Below, piece after piece: positions 7,543 to 16,374 of a DNA stretch of 25,488 bases. Each line of letters opens with the position of its first letter. The stretch's first letter is position 1. Both the position numbers and the translations under genes were made by a program. This stretch comes from Anaerolineae bacterium. GTDB taxonomy: Bacteria > Chloroflexota > Anaerolineae > JAFGEY01. The notes beneath the pieces are model-generated. The model was given only the letters and a program-made list of their open reading frames with translations, searched no databases and was not told the DNA's origin. Where the stretch lies: the NCBI GenBank assembly GCA_016929775.1, contig JAFGIE010000009.1, positions 1 to 25,488 of the forward strand, in the 5' to 3' direction.

Positions 7543-8508
7543 CTAGACCCCCTTCTTGTCAAAGCGCACGGATCGCGTGTCTTGCTCAAGACCCGTCGGG
7601 ACCGTCAGGGGCTCGTACAGCTCGGGGCGACGGGTCTTGATCCAGCGTCTACCGGTACTGACCTCAAGCAGCGAGGCGTCCAGGTCGGCGACGACCATAT
7701 CGTCGCCTGCCTTCCACGTCTCGACAAGGATGCGCCCGTATGGATCGAGGATCATGGCGTTGCCGGTACGGATCTCGTCGTCGTCCACGCCCACGCCGTT
7801 GCTAAAGATGAGGTAGACGCCGTTGTCGTGCGCGCGCGCCGGCAGCCAGCGCATCAGCCAACCACGGCCCTTGGGTCCGCGCAGTTCGGCCTCGATGGCT
7901 GCCGGATCGGCGTGGCGGTTGTCCCACAGCGCGCGATCGACGAGGCCCATCGTGTGTGGGTCGGGCGAGTCGCAGCCGCCGGTCTGGTGGGGGGCAAGGA
8001 GGATCTCCGCGCCCTGCAATGCTGTGATGCGTACATTCTCACCGATGTTGTTGTCATAGCAGGTGAGCACCCCGGCGCGGCAGCCGTGCGGGGTGTCAAA
8101 GACGGTGTACTCGGACCCGGAGGCCATGTGTGCGCTGATGAAGCAGTGGAGCTTGCGATGTCGCCGGCATGCCCCATCGGGCATCGCCACGACGTAGGTG
8201 TTGTAGAGCGTGCCGGCGCCGTCGATCTCGACCAGACCCGCGCCGATGGTCATGCCGAAAGCCCTAGAGAGTGCAAGCAGGGCCTGCGACGCGGGACCGG
8301 CGGGAACCGGCTCGGCAAGGGCGACCAGCGCGTCGCGCGCGAGGTTGCGCAGGTGCCAGTAGCCGGTGAGGCAGCACTCGGGGAAGGCGATGATCTGCAC
8401 CGCCTCGCGCGCGGCGTCGTGGCAGAAGCGCTCGACGACTGCCAGGTTGGCGCCCTTGTCGTTCGGGGTGTGCTCGAATTGCACCGCTGCGGCGCGGAGG
8501 TCTCTCAT
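7543..8508 (-). CDS. Carbon-nitrogen hydrolase (nitrilase superfamily)
   Basis: This 321-aa protein is close to the usual length of nitrilase-superfamily amidases. The catalytic triad is visible with canonical spacing: Glu44 in FPECCLTGY, Lys119 in RRHRKLHCF and Cys150 in GVLTCYDNN. Strands such as LRAAAVQFEH at the start, LIFSNGVGVDDDE and NAMILDPYGRIL near the C-terminus match the family. Enzymes of this fold hydrolyse amides, nitriles or carbamoyl compounds in the cytoplasm; which branch this one belongs to is not clear, and I would not call it a true nitrilase without a tree. The ATG at 8508 is preceded by GAGAGGA at 6-12 bases. Upstream, an extended -10 at 8618-8628 faces away from the A2M promoter. 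The gene ends 200 bp before the lipoprotein start. Confidence 0.9.
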   Translation of the reverse strand: MRDLRAAAVQFEHTPNDKGANLAVVERFCHDAAREAVQIIAFPECCLTGYWHLRNLARDALVALAEPVPAGPASQALLALSRAFGMTIGAGLVEIDGAGTLYNTYVVAMPDGACRRHRKLHCFISAHMASGSEYTVFDTPHGCRAGVLTCYDNNIGENVRITALQGAEILLAPHQTGGCDSPDPHTMGLVDRALWDNRHADPAAIEAELRGPKGRGWLMRWLPARAHDNGVYLIFSNGVGVDDDEIRTGNAMILDPYGRILVETWKAGDDMVVADLDASLLEVSTGRRWIKTRRPELYEPLTVPTGLEQDTRSVRFDKKGV

Positions 8509-8617
8509 TGTTGTCCTCTCCCTATGCGCTCAGGTAGGCACGTGCAGTGAGGCGCGGAATGGCACACGGGATCACTGTCCGGCGCGCGTGGCTGCACACG
8601 TGGGCTCGCGTGTCTGT

Positions 8618-8628
8618 ATTCTACCACA
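8618..8628 (-). promoter_or_regulatory. Extended -10 promoter of the nitrilase-superfamily gene
   Basis: Minus-strand TAGAAT (8618-8623) is preceded by TGTGG (8624-8628). No good -35 is found 16-18 bases further upstream, so the element relies on the extended -10. The leader would be about 100 nt. Confidence 0.45.
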
Positions 8629-8676
8629 CCTGCCGCACGAAACGCCAGACAGGAAGCTCGTGCCCTCGCGATGCCT

Positions 8677-8706
8677 TTGACAGTCGACGAACGCGCGTGA
8701 TACAAT
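8677..8706 (+). promoter_or_regulatory. Promoter of the alpha-2-macroglobulin gene
   Basis: TTGACA (8677-8682, perfect consensus), an 18-base spacer and TACAAT (8701-8706) with TGA before it (extended -10). It is one of the strongest promoter candidates in the window. Predicted +1 is about 8713, giving a leader of about 120 nt before the chosen start at 8833. Confidence 0.65.
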
Positions 8707-8749
8707 GGGGGTGTGGTGCGTGTCCGTGATCTTTGGCCAGGGGCAGGCG

Positions 8750-8803
8750 ATGGAGCAGGCTCAGGCGTGGGGCATCCCGTGGTCCGTCGGCAGAGCAGGA
8801 TAG
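8750..8803 (+). other. Possible 17-codon leader ORF upstream of the A2M gene
   Basis: ATG at 8750, preceded by AGGGG (8739-8743), opens a 17-codon frame, MEQAQAWGIPWSVGRAG, ending at TAG 8801-8803, 29 bp before the A2M start. It is out of frame with A2M and lies wholly inside the predicted leader. It could be a translated leader peptide or chance; there is no independent support. Confidence 0.25.
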
Positions 8804-8832
8804 GGCGTCGTGAGGCGCAGGAGGTCGCAGGC

Positions 8833-11800
8833 ATGACAGATAGGCTCGGGGAGTGGATCGCGCGACATCGACGGGCAGTCCTGATCGGCGGATCGGCCTT
8901 TGCGGTGATCGTGGTGGCTGCTGTGCTGGGCGGCGTGTACTGGTGGCGGTCGCGGCAGCCCGCGACCGAGGGCAGGACGATCCCGGTATTGGTCGATACG
9001 GACGGGGAGGGAGGGATCGTGACGACAGAAATGAGCGCGGGCGGCGCGCTGGGCCAAGTCGGGGACGGGGTGCTGGCGGTGCGGTTGAGCGCGGGACAGG
9101 CGGAGCCGCAGGGCGTGGAGCCAATCCAGGTGGCAGCCGGGGAGGCGCTGACGGAGGAAGAGATCGATCGCATCCTGGCGCGACTGCCGCCGCTCGAACT
9201 CGAGCCGCAAGACCAAGCCGAGCTGCGGCTACCAGAAGAGGTGCTCCCCCCGCCTCGACCGGGTGAGACAGTCGACGAACCCTTCCCGCCCGAGCCGCGA
9301 TCGGTCCTCCCAGAACCCGTGCCATCTGGCCCACTGCACGTGCTGCGCTACGCCCCGGAGGGCGAGATCGCGCTTGCTCCGTTCGTCAACGTCACCTTCA
9401 ACCAACCGATGGTGCCGCTCGCCACGCTGGAGGCGCTCTCGGCGGAAGAGGTGCCGGTGCAGCTGGAACCACCGCTGCCGGGCACGTGGAAGTGGATCGG
9501 CGCCAAGACGCTCCGTTTCGAGTACGCGTCGGACGCGATCGACCGCCTGCCCAAGGCCACCGAGTACGTGGTCACCGTTCCCGCGGGCACCCAGTCGGTC
9601 ACGGGCGGCGTGCTGGGCGAAGCGGTGACGTGGCGCTTTCGGACGCCGCCGCCGGTGGTGACGGTGAGCTACCCGGCGGGCGACGCCGAACCGCTGGACC
9701 CGGTGTTCGTAGTTGGGTTCGACCAGCGCGTCGAGCCACAGGCTGTCCTGGAGACCGTCCGGGTCACAGCGGATGGACGCGAGACGCCGGTTCGGCTTGC
9801 CACGGAAGCCGAGACCGACGCGGACAAGGGAGCTCGCCGGCAGGCGGACGGGGCGGGGGAGAGCCGCTGGGTGGCCTTTGTCGCCCAGGAGCCGCTGCCG
9901 GCGGATGCCGAGATCCGGGTCACGGTCGGCCCGGGGACACCGTCCGCCGAAGGACCGCTGGTGACCGAGGAGGCACAGGGCTACGGCTTTTCCACCTATG
10001 CGCCGCTCCGGATCGAGGACCACGGCTGTGCATGGTACCGGGATGACTGCCCGCCCCTGACGCCGTTCAACATCCAGTTCAACAACCCGCTGGATGCGGA
10101 GGCGTTCGAGGCCTCGATGCTCCTGATCGAGCCAGCGCTCCCTGGGGCGACGGTCGACGTGATCGGGAGCCGCATTACGATCCGGGGAGAGACCGTGGGT
10201 CAGACGACCTACCGGGTCACGGTCGGCGGCGCGATCCAAGACGTGTATGGGCAGACGCTGGGCGATGACCAGGTCCTGACCTTCGAGGTCGGTTCAGCCG
10301 AACCCGCTCTGTATGGGCCGACCGAAGCGCTGGTGACGCTGGACCCGGCATCCAGCAAGCCTGTCTTCCAGGTCTACACGATCAACTATGATCGCCTCCA
10401 CGTGCGCGCCTACCGTGTCGAGCCGTCGGACTGGGCGGCATACAAGGACTACTTGGACGAGTTCTACCGCGACGAGTCCCCGCCCACACCGCCGGGTCGC
10501 CTGGTGATGGACGACACGGTCGCCGTGGAGAACGTGCCCGACGCCCTGAGCGAGGTAAGCGTTGACCTGAGCCGCGCGCTGGAGGGTGGTACGGGGCAGC
10601 TCGTCGTGGTCGTCGAACCGGCGGGCCTGCGTCTGCTGGAGCGGCGTACCTACCGCCGCGTGGCCCAGGCGTGGGTCCAGGTGACGCAGATCGGCTTGGA
10701 CGCAATCGTGGATCACAGCGAGATGGTTGCCTGGACCACCGCGCTGGTCGACGGCGCGACGCTGGGCGACGTGTCGATCGAGACGGCGGACGGGACGCAG
10801 CTGGCGGTCACGAATGCGGAGGGCACGGCTCGCTTTGGGCTTGCCGACCAGGGGATCGAGCTCCTCGTCGCCCGGCGCGGCGATGACGTGGCGGTTTTGC
10901 CCCGGTCCACGTCTACGTGGGGCGGGGGAGAGTGGGCCCGCACGCCGCCGCAGGACGAGCTGCGCTGGTACGTGTATGACGATCGCGCCATGTATCGCCC
11001 CGGCGAAGAGGTGCACGTGAAGGGCTGGCTGCGGCGCGTCGGCGGACGGCAGGACGGCGACGTGGGGCTGCCCGGGGGGACGGTGGATCGCGTTACCTAC
11101 CGGGTGATCGGCCCGCAGCGCAACGAAGTGCTGAGCGGCGAGGCGGCGGTCAATGCGTTGGGTGGGTTCGACCTCGTGTTCAGTGTGCCCGAGAATGCCA
11201 ACCTCGGTTACACACAGCTGGCGCTCGAAGCGAGGGGGACGCTGGTGGGAATGGCCGGCGGAACGCACAACCACGGCTTCCAGGTCCAGGAGTTCCGCCG
11301 CCCCGAGTTCGAGGTCAGGGCACGCAACGAGACCATGGGCCCATATTACGCTGGGGAGCACGCCGTGCTCGCCGTCGAGGCGAGCTACTATGCGGGGGGA
11401 CCGCTGCCCAACGCCGACGTGACGTGGCACGTGCGCACGTCGCCCGGCAACTATACGCCCCCGAATTGGCCGGACTATGTGTTTGGCGAGTGGACGCCGT
11501 GGTGGTTCGCCTATGGCGCCTACTATGGGGAGGCGGTGTCCTTTGGCCCGGTTTGGCCAGAGGAGGGTGAGGTCGCGATCGAGACGTTCACCGGGACGAC
11601 AGACGCGAGCGGCAGCCACTACTTGCGCCTGGACTTTGACCGTACCGACGCGCGGCGCCCGCACAGCGTGCTGGCAGAGGCAGAGGTGATGGACGTGAAC
11701 CGCCAGGCATGGGCGGCGACGACGAGCTTGCTGGTCCACCCGGCGGATCTGTATGTTGGCCTCAGGAGCACGCGGACCTTTGTGGAGCGCGGGACGCCGC

Positions 11801-14800
11801 TCAAAATCGACCTGATCGTCGTGGATCTAGACGGCGCCCCCGTGCCAGACCGACCGATCGAGGTGCGCGCTGCGCGCTTGGAGTGGCGTTACCGGCAGGG
11901 CGCATGGCGGGAGGAGGAAACCGACGTCCAGGAGTGCACGGTTGGCTCGCGCGAGGAGCCGGTGTCCTGCGTCTTTGAGACGCCGGTGGGCGGCGAGTAC
12001 CGGGTGACGGCGGTCGTGGCCGACGGCGCCGGACGGCGCAACCAGAGCCGGTTCACGCGCTGGGTGAGCGGAGGGCGGCTCCCGGCGGCGCGCAAGGTCG
12101 AGCAAGAGACGGTCACCCTGATCCCGGACAAGGAGACGTACGCAGGCGGCGATGTGGCTGAGATCCTGGTGCAGAGCCCCTTCAGCCCGGCGGAGGGGTT
12201 GCTGACGGTCAGCCGCAGCGGCATCCTGTACACAGAGCGCTTTCGGGTCGAGGAGGGCACGGTGACACTGCGCGTGCCGATCGAGGAGGCCCACACGCCG
12301 AACCTGCACGTGCAGGTGGACTTGGTCGGCGCGGCGGAGCGCACCGACGAGACGGGCGAAGCGGTCGACGGGGCGCCCGCGCGTCCTGCGTACGCCTCGG
12401 GAGCGCTGATGCTGCGTGTCCCAGCGTTGCAGCGGACGCTGACGCTGGACGTGGCGCCGCGTGAGACGGAGCTAGAGCCGGGTGGCGAGACGGTGCTCGA
12501 CGTGCTGCTGCGTGACGCCGATGGACAGCCGGTGCCCAACGCAGAGCTGTCGGTCATCGTCGTCGACGAGGCGATCCTGGCGCTGACAAGCTACGAACTG
12601 GTCGACCCGATAGCGGTCTTTTACCAACCGCGCGACGCGGGCACAGAGAGCACCTATGGGCGGGCGAGCATTGTCCTCCTCAGTCCCGAAGCGCTTGCCG
12701 AGGAGGGCGAGGTGATGCTGCAAGCGGCGGGGGATATGGCGCCGCAGGCCACGATGGTCGCAGCGGAAGAGGAAAAGACGGTCGAGGTGCAACAGGAGGG
12801 GGCGCCGATCCGGGTGCGCACCGACTTTGACCCGCTGGCGACCTTTGCGCCGGAGGTGCGCACCGACGAGAGCGGGCGTGCGCGGGTCGCCGTGTCGCTG
12901 CCCGACAACCTGACACGCTACCGGGTCATGGTGGTCGCCGTCGCCGGAGGACAGCAGTTCGGGTCTGGCGAGGCCAACCTAGTCGCCAGGCTGCCGCTGA
13001 TGGTCCGCCCATCTGCGCCGCGCTTTCTCAACTATGGCGATCGGTTCGAGCTGCCCGTCGTGCTGCAGAACCAGACCGACGCACCGATGGCGGTCGAGGT
13101 GGTGGTGCGAGCGGGCAACCTGACGATGAGCGCGCCCGCCGGGTGGCGGGTCGAGGTACCCGCTCGGGACCGGGTCGAGGTCCGTTTTCCGGGAGCAACA
13201 GACATGCCGGGCACGGCGCGTTTCCAGGTCGCCGCCGTCTCGGGCGGGTACGCCGATGCGGCAAGCGGAGAGATGCCGGTCTACACTCCCGCGACGACGG
13301 AGGCGTTCGCCACCTACGGCGTGATCGACGAGGGTGCAGTGGCCCAACCGGTAGGGGCGCCGGAGGGCGTCTATACGCAGTTCGGGGGACTGGAGATCAG
13401 CACCTCCTCGACAGCGCTGCAGGCGCTGACCGATGCCGTGCTCTACCTCGCGGCGTATCGCTATGACTGCTCGGAGCAGCTGGCGTCGCGGATCCTGGCG
13501 ATCGCGGCGTTGCGCGACGTGCTCGCCGCGTTCTCGGCGGAGGGGCTCCCCTCGCCGGAAGCGCTGGAGGCGGCGGTGGCGCGCGACCTGGAGGAGCTGG
13601 GCGGACTACAGAACCGGGATGGCGGGTTTCCGTACTGGCGGCGGGGACGCGAGTCGATCCCGTACAACACGATCCACGTCGCGCACGCCTTGCAGCGCGC
13701 TGAGCTCAAGGGGTTCGACGTCCCAGAGGACATGCAGGCGCGTGTGCTCGACTACCTGCGCCAGATCGAGGACCACTATCCCGACTGGTATGACAAGCCG
13801 ATCCGGTGGACGCTGAGCGCATATGCGCTCTATGTGCGGGAGTTGATGGGCGATCGCGATCCCGAGAAAGCCAGACGGCTGCTGGACGAGGCGGGAGTGG
13901 AGGGCTTGTCGCTCGAAGCCTTGGCGTGGCTGTGGCAAGCAATGCTGGACGACCCCGCCGCGGCGAGCTCGGTGGAGGCCATTCGGCTGCACCTGGACAA
14001 CCGGGCGGTCGAGACCGCCGCTGCAGCCAGCTTTGCCACCTCGTACGGCGACCAAGCCTACCTACTGCTTCACTCCGATCGCCGGACGGACGCCATCGTC
14101 CTCGATGCGCTGATCGCCGGGGATCCAACGAGTGACCTGATTCCCAAGCTGGTCAACGGGTTGCTCGCGCACCGGACCCGAGGACGCTGGGGCAACACGC
14201 AGGAGAACGTCTTTGTCTTGCTTGCCCTAGATCAGTACTTTCGCACCTACGAGGCGCAGACCCCAGAGTTCGTGGCGCGGATCTGGCTGGGGGAGGCGTA
14301 TGTGGCGGAACACGTCTTTGTGGGCAGAACCACCGAACGGCGCGAGACGGCGATCCCGATGTCCTACTTGTACGAGGTCTCGGCAGGAGGCACGCAGGAC
14401 CTGATTCTGAGCAAGGAGGGACCGGGCCGGCTCTACTACCGGCTGGGGCTGCGCTACGCGCCGACGGATCTCGATATGGATGCAGTCGACATGGGGTTCA
14501 TCGTCCAGCGCGTCTACGAGGCAATCGACGACCCGGCGGACGTCTCTCAGGACGCGGATGGGGTGTGGCATGTCCGAGCCGGGGCGCGGGTACGCGTCCG
14601 GCTGACCATGGTCGCCGACAGCCGGCGGTACCACGTCGCGCTGGTGGACCCGCTGCCGGCGGGGCTCGAGATCGTCAACCCCGCACTCGCCGTCTCGGGC
14701 GACGTACCGCAGGACCCGCAGGCAGAGGAGTCGCGGTATGGCTGGTGGTGGTGGCGGCCCTGGTACGAGCACCAAAACATGCGCGACGAGCGCGCCGAGG

Positions 14801-14958
14801 CCTTTGCCACGCTGCTGTGGGATGGGGTGTACAGCTATTCGTACGTAGCGCGCGCGACCACGCCAGGGACGTACGTAGCGCCGCCTGCCAAGGCGGAGGA
14901 GATGTACTCACCTGAGGTCTTTGGGCGAAGCAGCAGCGACCTTGTTGTGGTCGAGTAG
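8833..14958 (+). CDS. Alpha-2-macroglobulin family protein with intact thioester motif
   Basis: This 2041-aa protein is anchored by one N-terminal transmembrane segment (about residues 18-40, after MTDRLGEW) with no lipobox. Then come an acidic Pro-rich stretch and SbsA/Ig-like Big_5 modules (about 167-277 and following). MG2 starts near 711 (DRAMYRPGEEVHVKGW), the bait-region/A2M_N_2 segment lies near 1200-1270 (VIVVDEAILAL), and the A2M core near 1332 (VSLPDNLTRYRVM). The thioester sequence is YDCSEQ, with Cys1546 (nt 13468-13479 for CSEQ), inside an alpha/alpha thioester domain. The C-terminal MG10 end reads DERAEAFATLLWDGVYSYSY. Known bacterial A2Ms are envelope protease traps that covalently attach through the thioester. 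AGGAGGT 7 bases before 8833 decides the start; the upstream in-frame GTG at 8713 coincides with the predicted +1. No pbpC gene is adjacent in the window. Confidence 0.92.
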   Translation: MTDRLGEWIARHRRAVLIGGSAFAVIVVAAVLGGVYWWRSRQPATEGRTIPVLVDTDGEGGIVTTEMSAGGALGQVGDGVLAVRLSAGQAEPQGVEPIQVAAGEALTEEEIDRILARLPPLELEPQDQAELRLPEEVLPPPRPGETVDEPFPPEPRSVLPEPVPSGPLHVLRYAPEGEIALAPFVNVTFNQPMVPLATLEALSAEEVPVQLEPPLPGTWKWIGAKTLRFEYASDAIDRLPKATEYVVTVPAGTQSVTGGVLGEAVTWRFRTPPPVVTVSYPAGDAEPLDPVFVVGFDQRVEPQAVLETVRVTADGRETPVRLATEAETDADKGARRQADGAGESRWVAFVAQEPLPADAEIRVTVGPGTPSAEGPLVTEEAQGYGFSTYAPLRIEDHGCAWYRDDCPPLTPFNIQFNNPLDAEAFEASMLLIEPALPGATVDVIGSRITIRGETVGQTTYRVTVGGAIQDVYGQTLGDDQVLTFEVGSAEPALYGPTEALVTLDPASSKPVFQVYTINYDRLHVRAYRVEPSDWAAYKDYLDEFYRDESPPTPPGRLVMDDTVAVENVPDALSEVSVDLSRALEGGTGQLVVVVEPAGLRLLERRTYRRVAQAWVQVTQIGLDAIVDHSEMVAWTTALVDGATLGDVSIETADGTQLAVTNAEGTARFGLADQGIELLVARRGDDVAVLPRSTSTWGGGEWARTPPQDELRWYVYDDRAMYRPGEEVHVKGWLRRVGGRQDGDVGLPGGTVDRVTYRVIGPQRNEVLSGEAAVNALGGFDLVFSVPENANLGYTQLALEARGTLVGMAGGTHNHGFQVQEFRRPEFEVRARNETMGPYYAGEHAVLAVEASYYAGGPLPNADVTWHVRTSPGNYTPPNWPDYVFGEWTPWWFAYGAYYGEAVSFGPVWPEEGEVAIETFTGTTDASGSHYLRLDFDRTDARRPHSVLAEAEVMDVNRQAWAATTSLLVHPADLYVGLRSTRTFVERGTPLKIDLIVVDLDGAPVPDRPIEVRAARLEWRYRQGAWREEETDVQECTVGSREEPVSCVFETPVGGEYRVTAVVADGAGRRNQSRFTRWVSGGRLPAARKVEQETVTLIPDKETYAGGDVAEILVQSPFSPAEGLLTVSRSGILYTERFRVEEGTVTLRVPIEEAHTPNLHVQVDLVGAAERTDETGEAVDGAPARPAYASGALMLRVPALQRTLTLDVAPRETELEPGGETVLDVLLRDADGQPVPNAELSVIVVDEAILALTSYELVDPIAVFYQPRDAGTESTYGRASIVLLSPEALAEEGEVMLQAAGDMAPQATMVAAEEEKTVEVQQEGAPIRVRTDFDPLATFAPEVRTDESGRARVAVSLPDNLTRYRVMVVAVAGGQQFGSGEANLVARLPLMVRPSAPRFLNYGDRFELPVVLQNQTDAPMAVEVVVRAGNLTMSAPAGWRVEVPARDRVEVRFPGATDMPGTARFQVAAVSGGYADAASGEMPVYTPATTEAFATYGVIDEGAVAQPVGAPEGVYTQFGGLEISTSSTALQALTDAVLYLAAYRYDCSEQLASRILAIAALRDVLAAFSAEGLPSPEALEAAVARDLEELGGLQNRDGGFPYWRRGRESIPYNTIHVAHALQRAELKGFDVPEDMQARVLDYLRQIEDHYPDWYDKPIRWTLSAYALYVRELMGDRDPEKARRLLDEAGVEGLSLEALAWLWQAMLDDPAAASSVEAIRLHLDNRAVETAAAASFATSYGDQAYLLLHSDRRTDAIVLDALIAGDPTSDLIPKLVNGLLAHRTRGRWGNTQENVFVLLALDQYFRTYEAQTPEFVARIWLGEAYVAEHVFVGRTTERRETAIPMSYLYEVSAGGTQDLILSKEGPGRLYYRLGLRYAPTDLDMDAVDMGFIVQRVYEAIDDPADVSQDADGVWHVRAGARVRVRLTMVADSRRYHVALVDPLPAGLEIVNPALAVSGDVPQDPQAEESRYGWWWWRPWYEHQNMRDERAEAFATLLWDGVYSYSYVARATTPGTYVAPPAKAEEMYSPEVFGRSSSDLVVVE

Positions 14959-14976
14959 GAGGGACACGTCGGGGTA

Positions 14977-15045
14977 ATTCGATCGGTTTACATCTACACG
15001 GATCTGGAAGGGGTGGCTGGCGTGGACGACGTGGAAAGACGGTGA
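14977..15045 (+). pseudogene. Decayed N-terminus of an M55 (DppA-like) D-aminopeptidase gene
   Basis: Directly after the A2M stop the plus strand reads IRSVYIYTDLEGVAGVDDVE and then two Arg codons and TGA. VYIYTDLEGVAGV matches the start of M55 D-aminopeptidases, where Asp and Glu of xDxEG bind the metals. An AGGAGG lies at 14957-14962, but the expected start codon is ATT at 14977 (ATG would need one base change). In another frame, 15057-15086 reads DDRRLLRTNM, loosely like the next conserved block (RRLLT..VNAA), suggesting frameshift or deletion. The rest of the roughly 270-residue enzyme is absent. Confidence 0.5.
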
Positions 15046-15081
15046 ACAGAACCTGAGACGATCGCCGCCTGCTGCGGACGA

Positions 15082-15133
15082 ACATGAGATCGGCGCCAGC
15101 ACGGGTACAACAGTGATGGCGCCGATCTCGTGT
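15082..15133. repeat. Long inverted repeat (17-bp stem) downstream of A2M
   Basis: Arms at 15082-15098 and 15117-15133 contain 13 perfectly paired bases (GAGATCGGCGCCA with its complement), extended by ACAT/GTGT with one G-T pair, around an 18-nt loop. It lies between convergent genes and overlaps the region of the M55 relic. There is no T-tract. It may act as a terminator or mRNA-end stabiliser, or be a remnant of a mobile-element end; I found no second copy in the window. Confidence 0.6.
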
Positions 15134-15195
15134 CGATCAGCCCTAACGGCACAACAAGCTCACGGTCGTAAAGGTAGTCGTGCCCTCGCCTGGGG

Positions 15196-16374
15196 CTAGG
15201 CGGTGGCCTTGATCCGCCTCAGCGCGTCCCTGGTCGCGCCGCGGATGCGCTGATCATGGTCGCTCGCGAATGGCTCAAGCGGGGCCTCCGCACGGGCGTC
15301 AGCGAGCTTGCCCAGGGCCTCGATCACGAGTAGGCGTACCCAGTGGTTGTGGTCGCCCAGAGTCTCGATCAGAGGGGCGACTGCTCGTCGGTCTCCGATC
15401 TCGCCGAGCGCCCTGGCGGCGCCGCCGCGGATGGCAATGCGGTCGTCACCGAGTGCGGCGATCAGCTTGTCGACGGCGCGCGGCTCCCGGACGGTGCCGA
15501 GCGCTTCGGCGACATAGTTGCGCACGTGTTCCTTTTCGGTGTCAAGCGCAGCGATCAGGACCTCGGCTGCGTCCCCACCGAGGGCGGCAAGCGACTGTGC
15601 TGCGCGCCGGCACACATCCTGATCCTGGTCGTCCAGCAAGGCAGCCAGCGGCGCCTGTGCGCGGGAGTCCCGGATCTCGCCGAGGGCTTTGGCAGCTGCA
15701 TGCCGCACCCATTTGCCCTCGTCCTTCAGCACAGCGATCAGGGCCTCTACAGCTTCAGCACCAGCCATCTGGCCGAGGCCCTTGGCTGCGGCGCGGCGTA
15801 CATCCCTGCTCTTGTCCTGGAGTGCCGCGAGCAGAGACGGCGCCGCTCGCCGATCGCCGATCAGGCAGAGCGCCTCGATCGAGTTTCTCCTCACCAGTTC
15901 GTCGCTACCGTCGAGAGCAGCGATCAGCGGCTCGACCGCCGCTTGGGCTTTGAGCTTACCCAGCGCTTCTGCGGCGCTGCGTCGTACGTGGTCTGGCCCA
16001 CTGGCTAGTGCGGCCAACAGCGGGTCGACACAGGTCGGGTCACCGATCTCGGCGAGCGCGTCCGCTGCAGCGCTCTGTTTCTGTTCGTCGACATCGTGCA
16101 GTTGGTTCAGGAGCGCTGTCACCGCGTCCTTGTTCCGGAGCTTGCCCAGCGACCGTGCTGCTGCGAGCGCGACCCGCGGATCGACGTCCTGCAGCGCGAG
16201 CACGAGCGGCTGCACTGCGCGCGCATCGCCAAGTTGGCCGAGCACCGCGGCGGCGTCGAGCCGGATCCGGGCGCTCTTTTTGTACTTGAGGGCTTTGATC
16301 AGTCCTCCCACTTTGCCTTGCGCTCGAAGCCATTCGACATCGGGTGGACCAAACAACCTGTGTTGAGATGACAT
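15196..16374 (-). CDS. HEAT-repeat (PBS lyase HEAT-like) protein
   Basis: This 392-aa protein consists almost wholly of about 12 tandem HEAT/PBS-lyase-like units of 31 residues, from about residue 33 to the end, each of the form D..VR..AA.ALG.I.D.RAV.PLI.AL. A short cap (PPDVEWLRAQGKVGGLIKAL) precedes them. Such solenoids are binding scaffolds and carry no catalysis; a subset are phycobilin lyases, but nothing here suggests pigments. No signal peptide is seen, so it is probably cytosolic. The ATG at 16374 has AGGGAG about 8 bases upstream; a GTG at 16392 is in frame, but it would place the ribosome binding site inside the gene. It is transcribed alone, convergent with A2M and divergent from the DUF89 gene. 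Confidence 0.85.
   Translation of the reverse strand: MSSQHRLFGPPDVEWLRAQGKVGGLIKALKYKKSARIRLDAAAVLGQLGDARAVQPLVLALQDVDPRVALAAARSLGKLRNKDAVTALLNQLHDVDEQKQSAAADALAEIGDPTCVDPLLAALASGPDHVRRSAAEALGKLKAQAAVEPLIAALDGSDELVRRNSIEALCLIGDRRAAPSLLAALQDKSRDVRRAAAKGLGQMAGAEAVEALIAVLKDEGKWVRHAAAKALGEIRDSRAQAPLAALLDDQDQDVCRRAAQSLAALGGDAAEVLIAALDTEKEHVRNYVAEALGTVREPRAVDKLIAALGDDRIAIRGGAARALGEIGDRRAVAPLIETLGDHNHWVRLLVIEALGKLADARAEAPLEPFASDHDQRIRGATRDALRRIKATA

Noticed and set aside
7543..8508. Assigning the hydrolase as a nitrile-cleaving nitrilase
   Set aside because: The Glu-Lys-Cys triad is shared by all branches of the superfamily and gives no specificity, so only the superfamily is called.
8713..8832. 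In-frame GTG at 8713 as the A2M start
   Set aside because: It falls at the predicted +1, the added 40 residues look unlike a signal or domain, and AGGAGGT precedes the ATG at 8833. Leaderless use is not fully excluded.
10294..11739. Long minus-strand open frame of 481 codons
   Set aside because: It is antisense to the A2M gene, whose domains are unmistakable; long shadow frames are common at this GC content.
15196..16374. Regular tandem repeats, considered as a CRISPR-like array
   Set aside because: The period is about 93 bp of coding repeat (31 residues) with varying sequence and no constant repeat with unique spacers.
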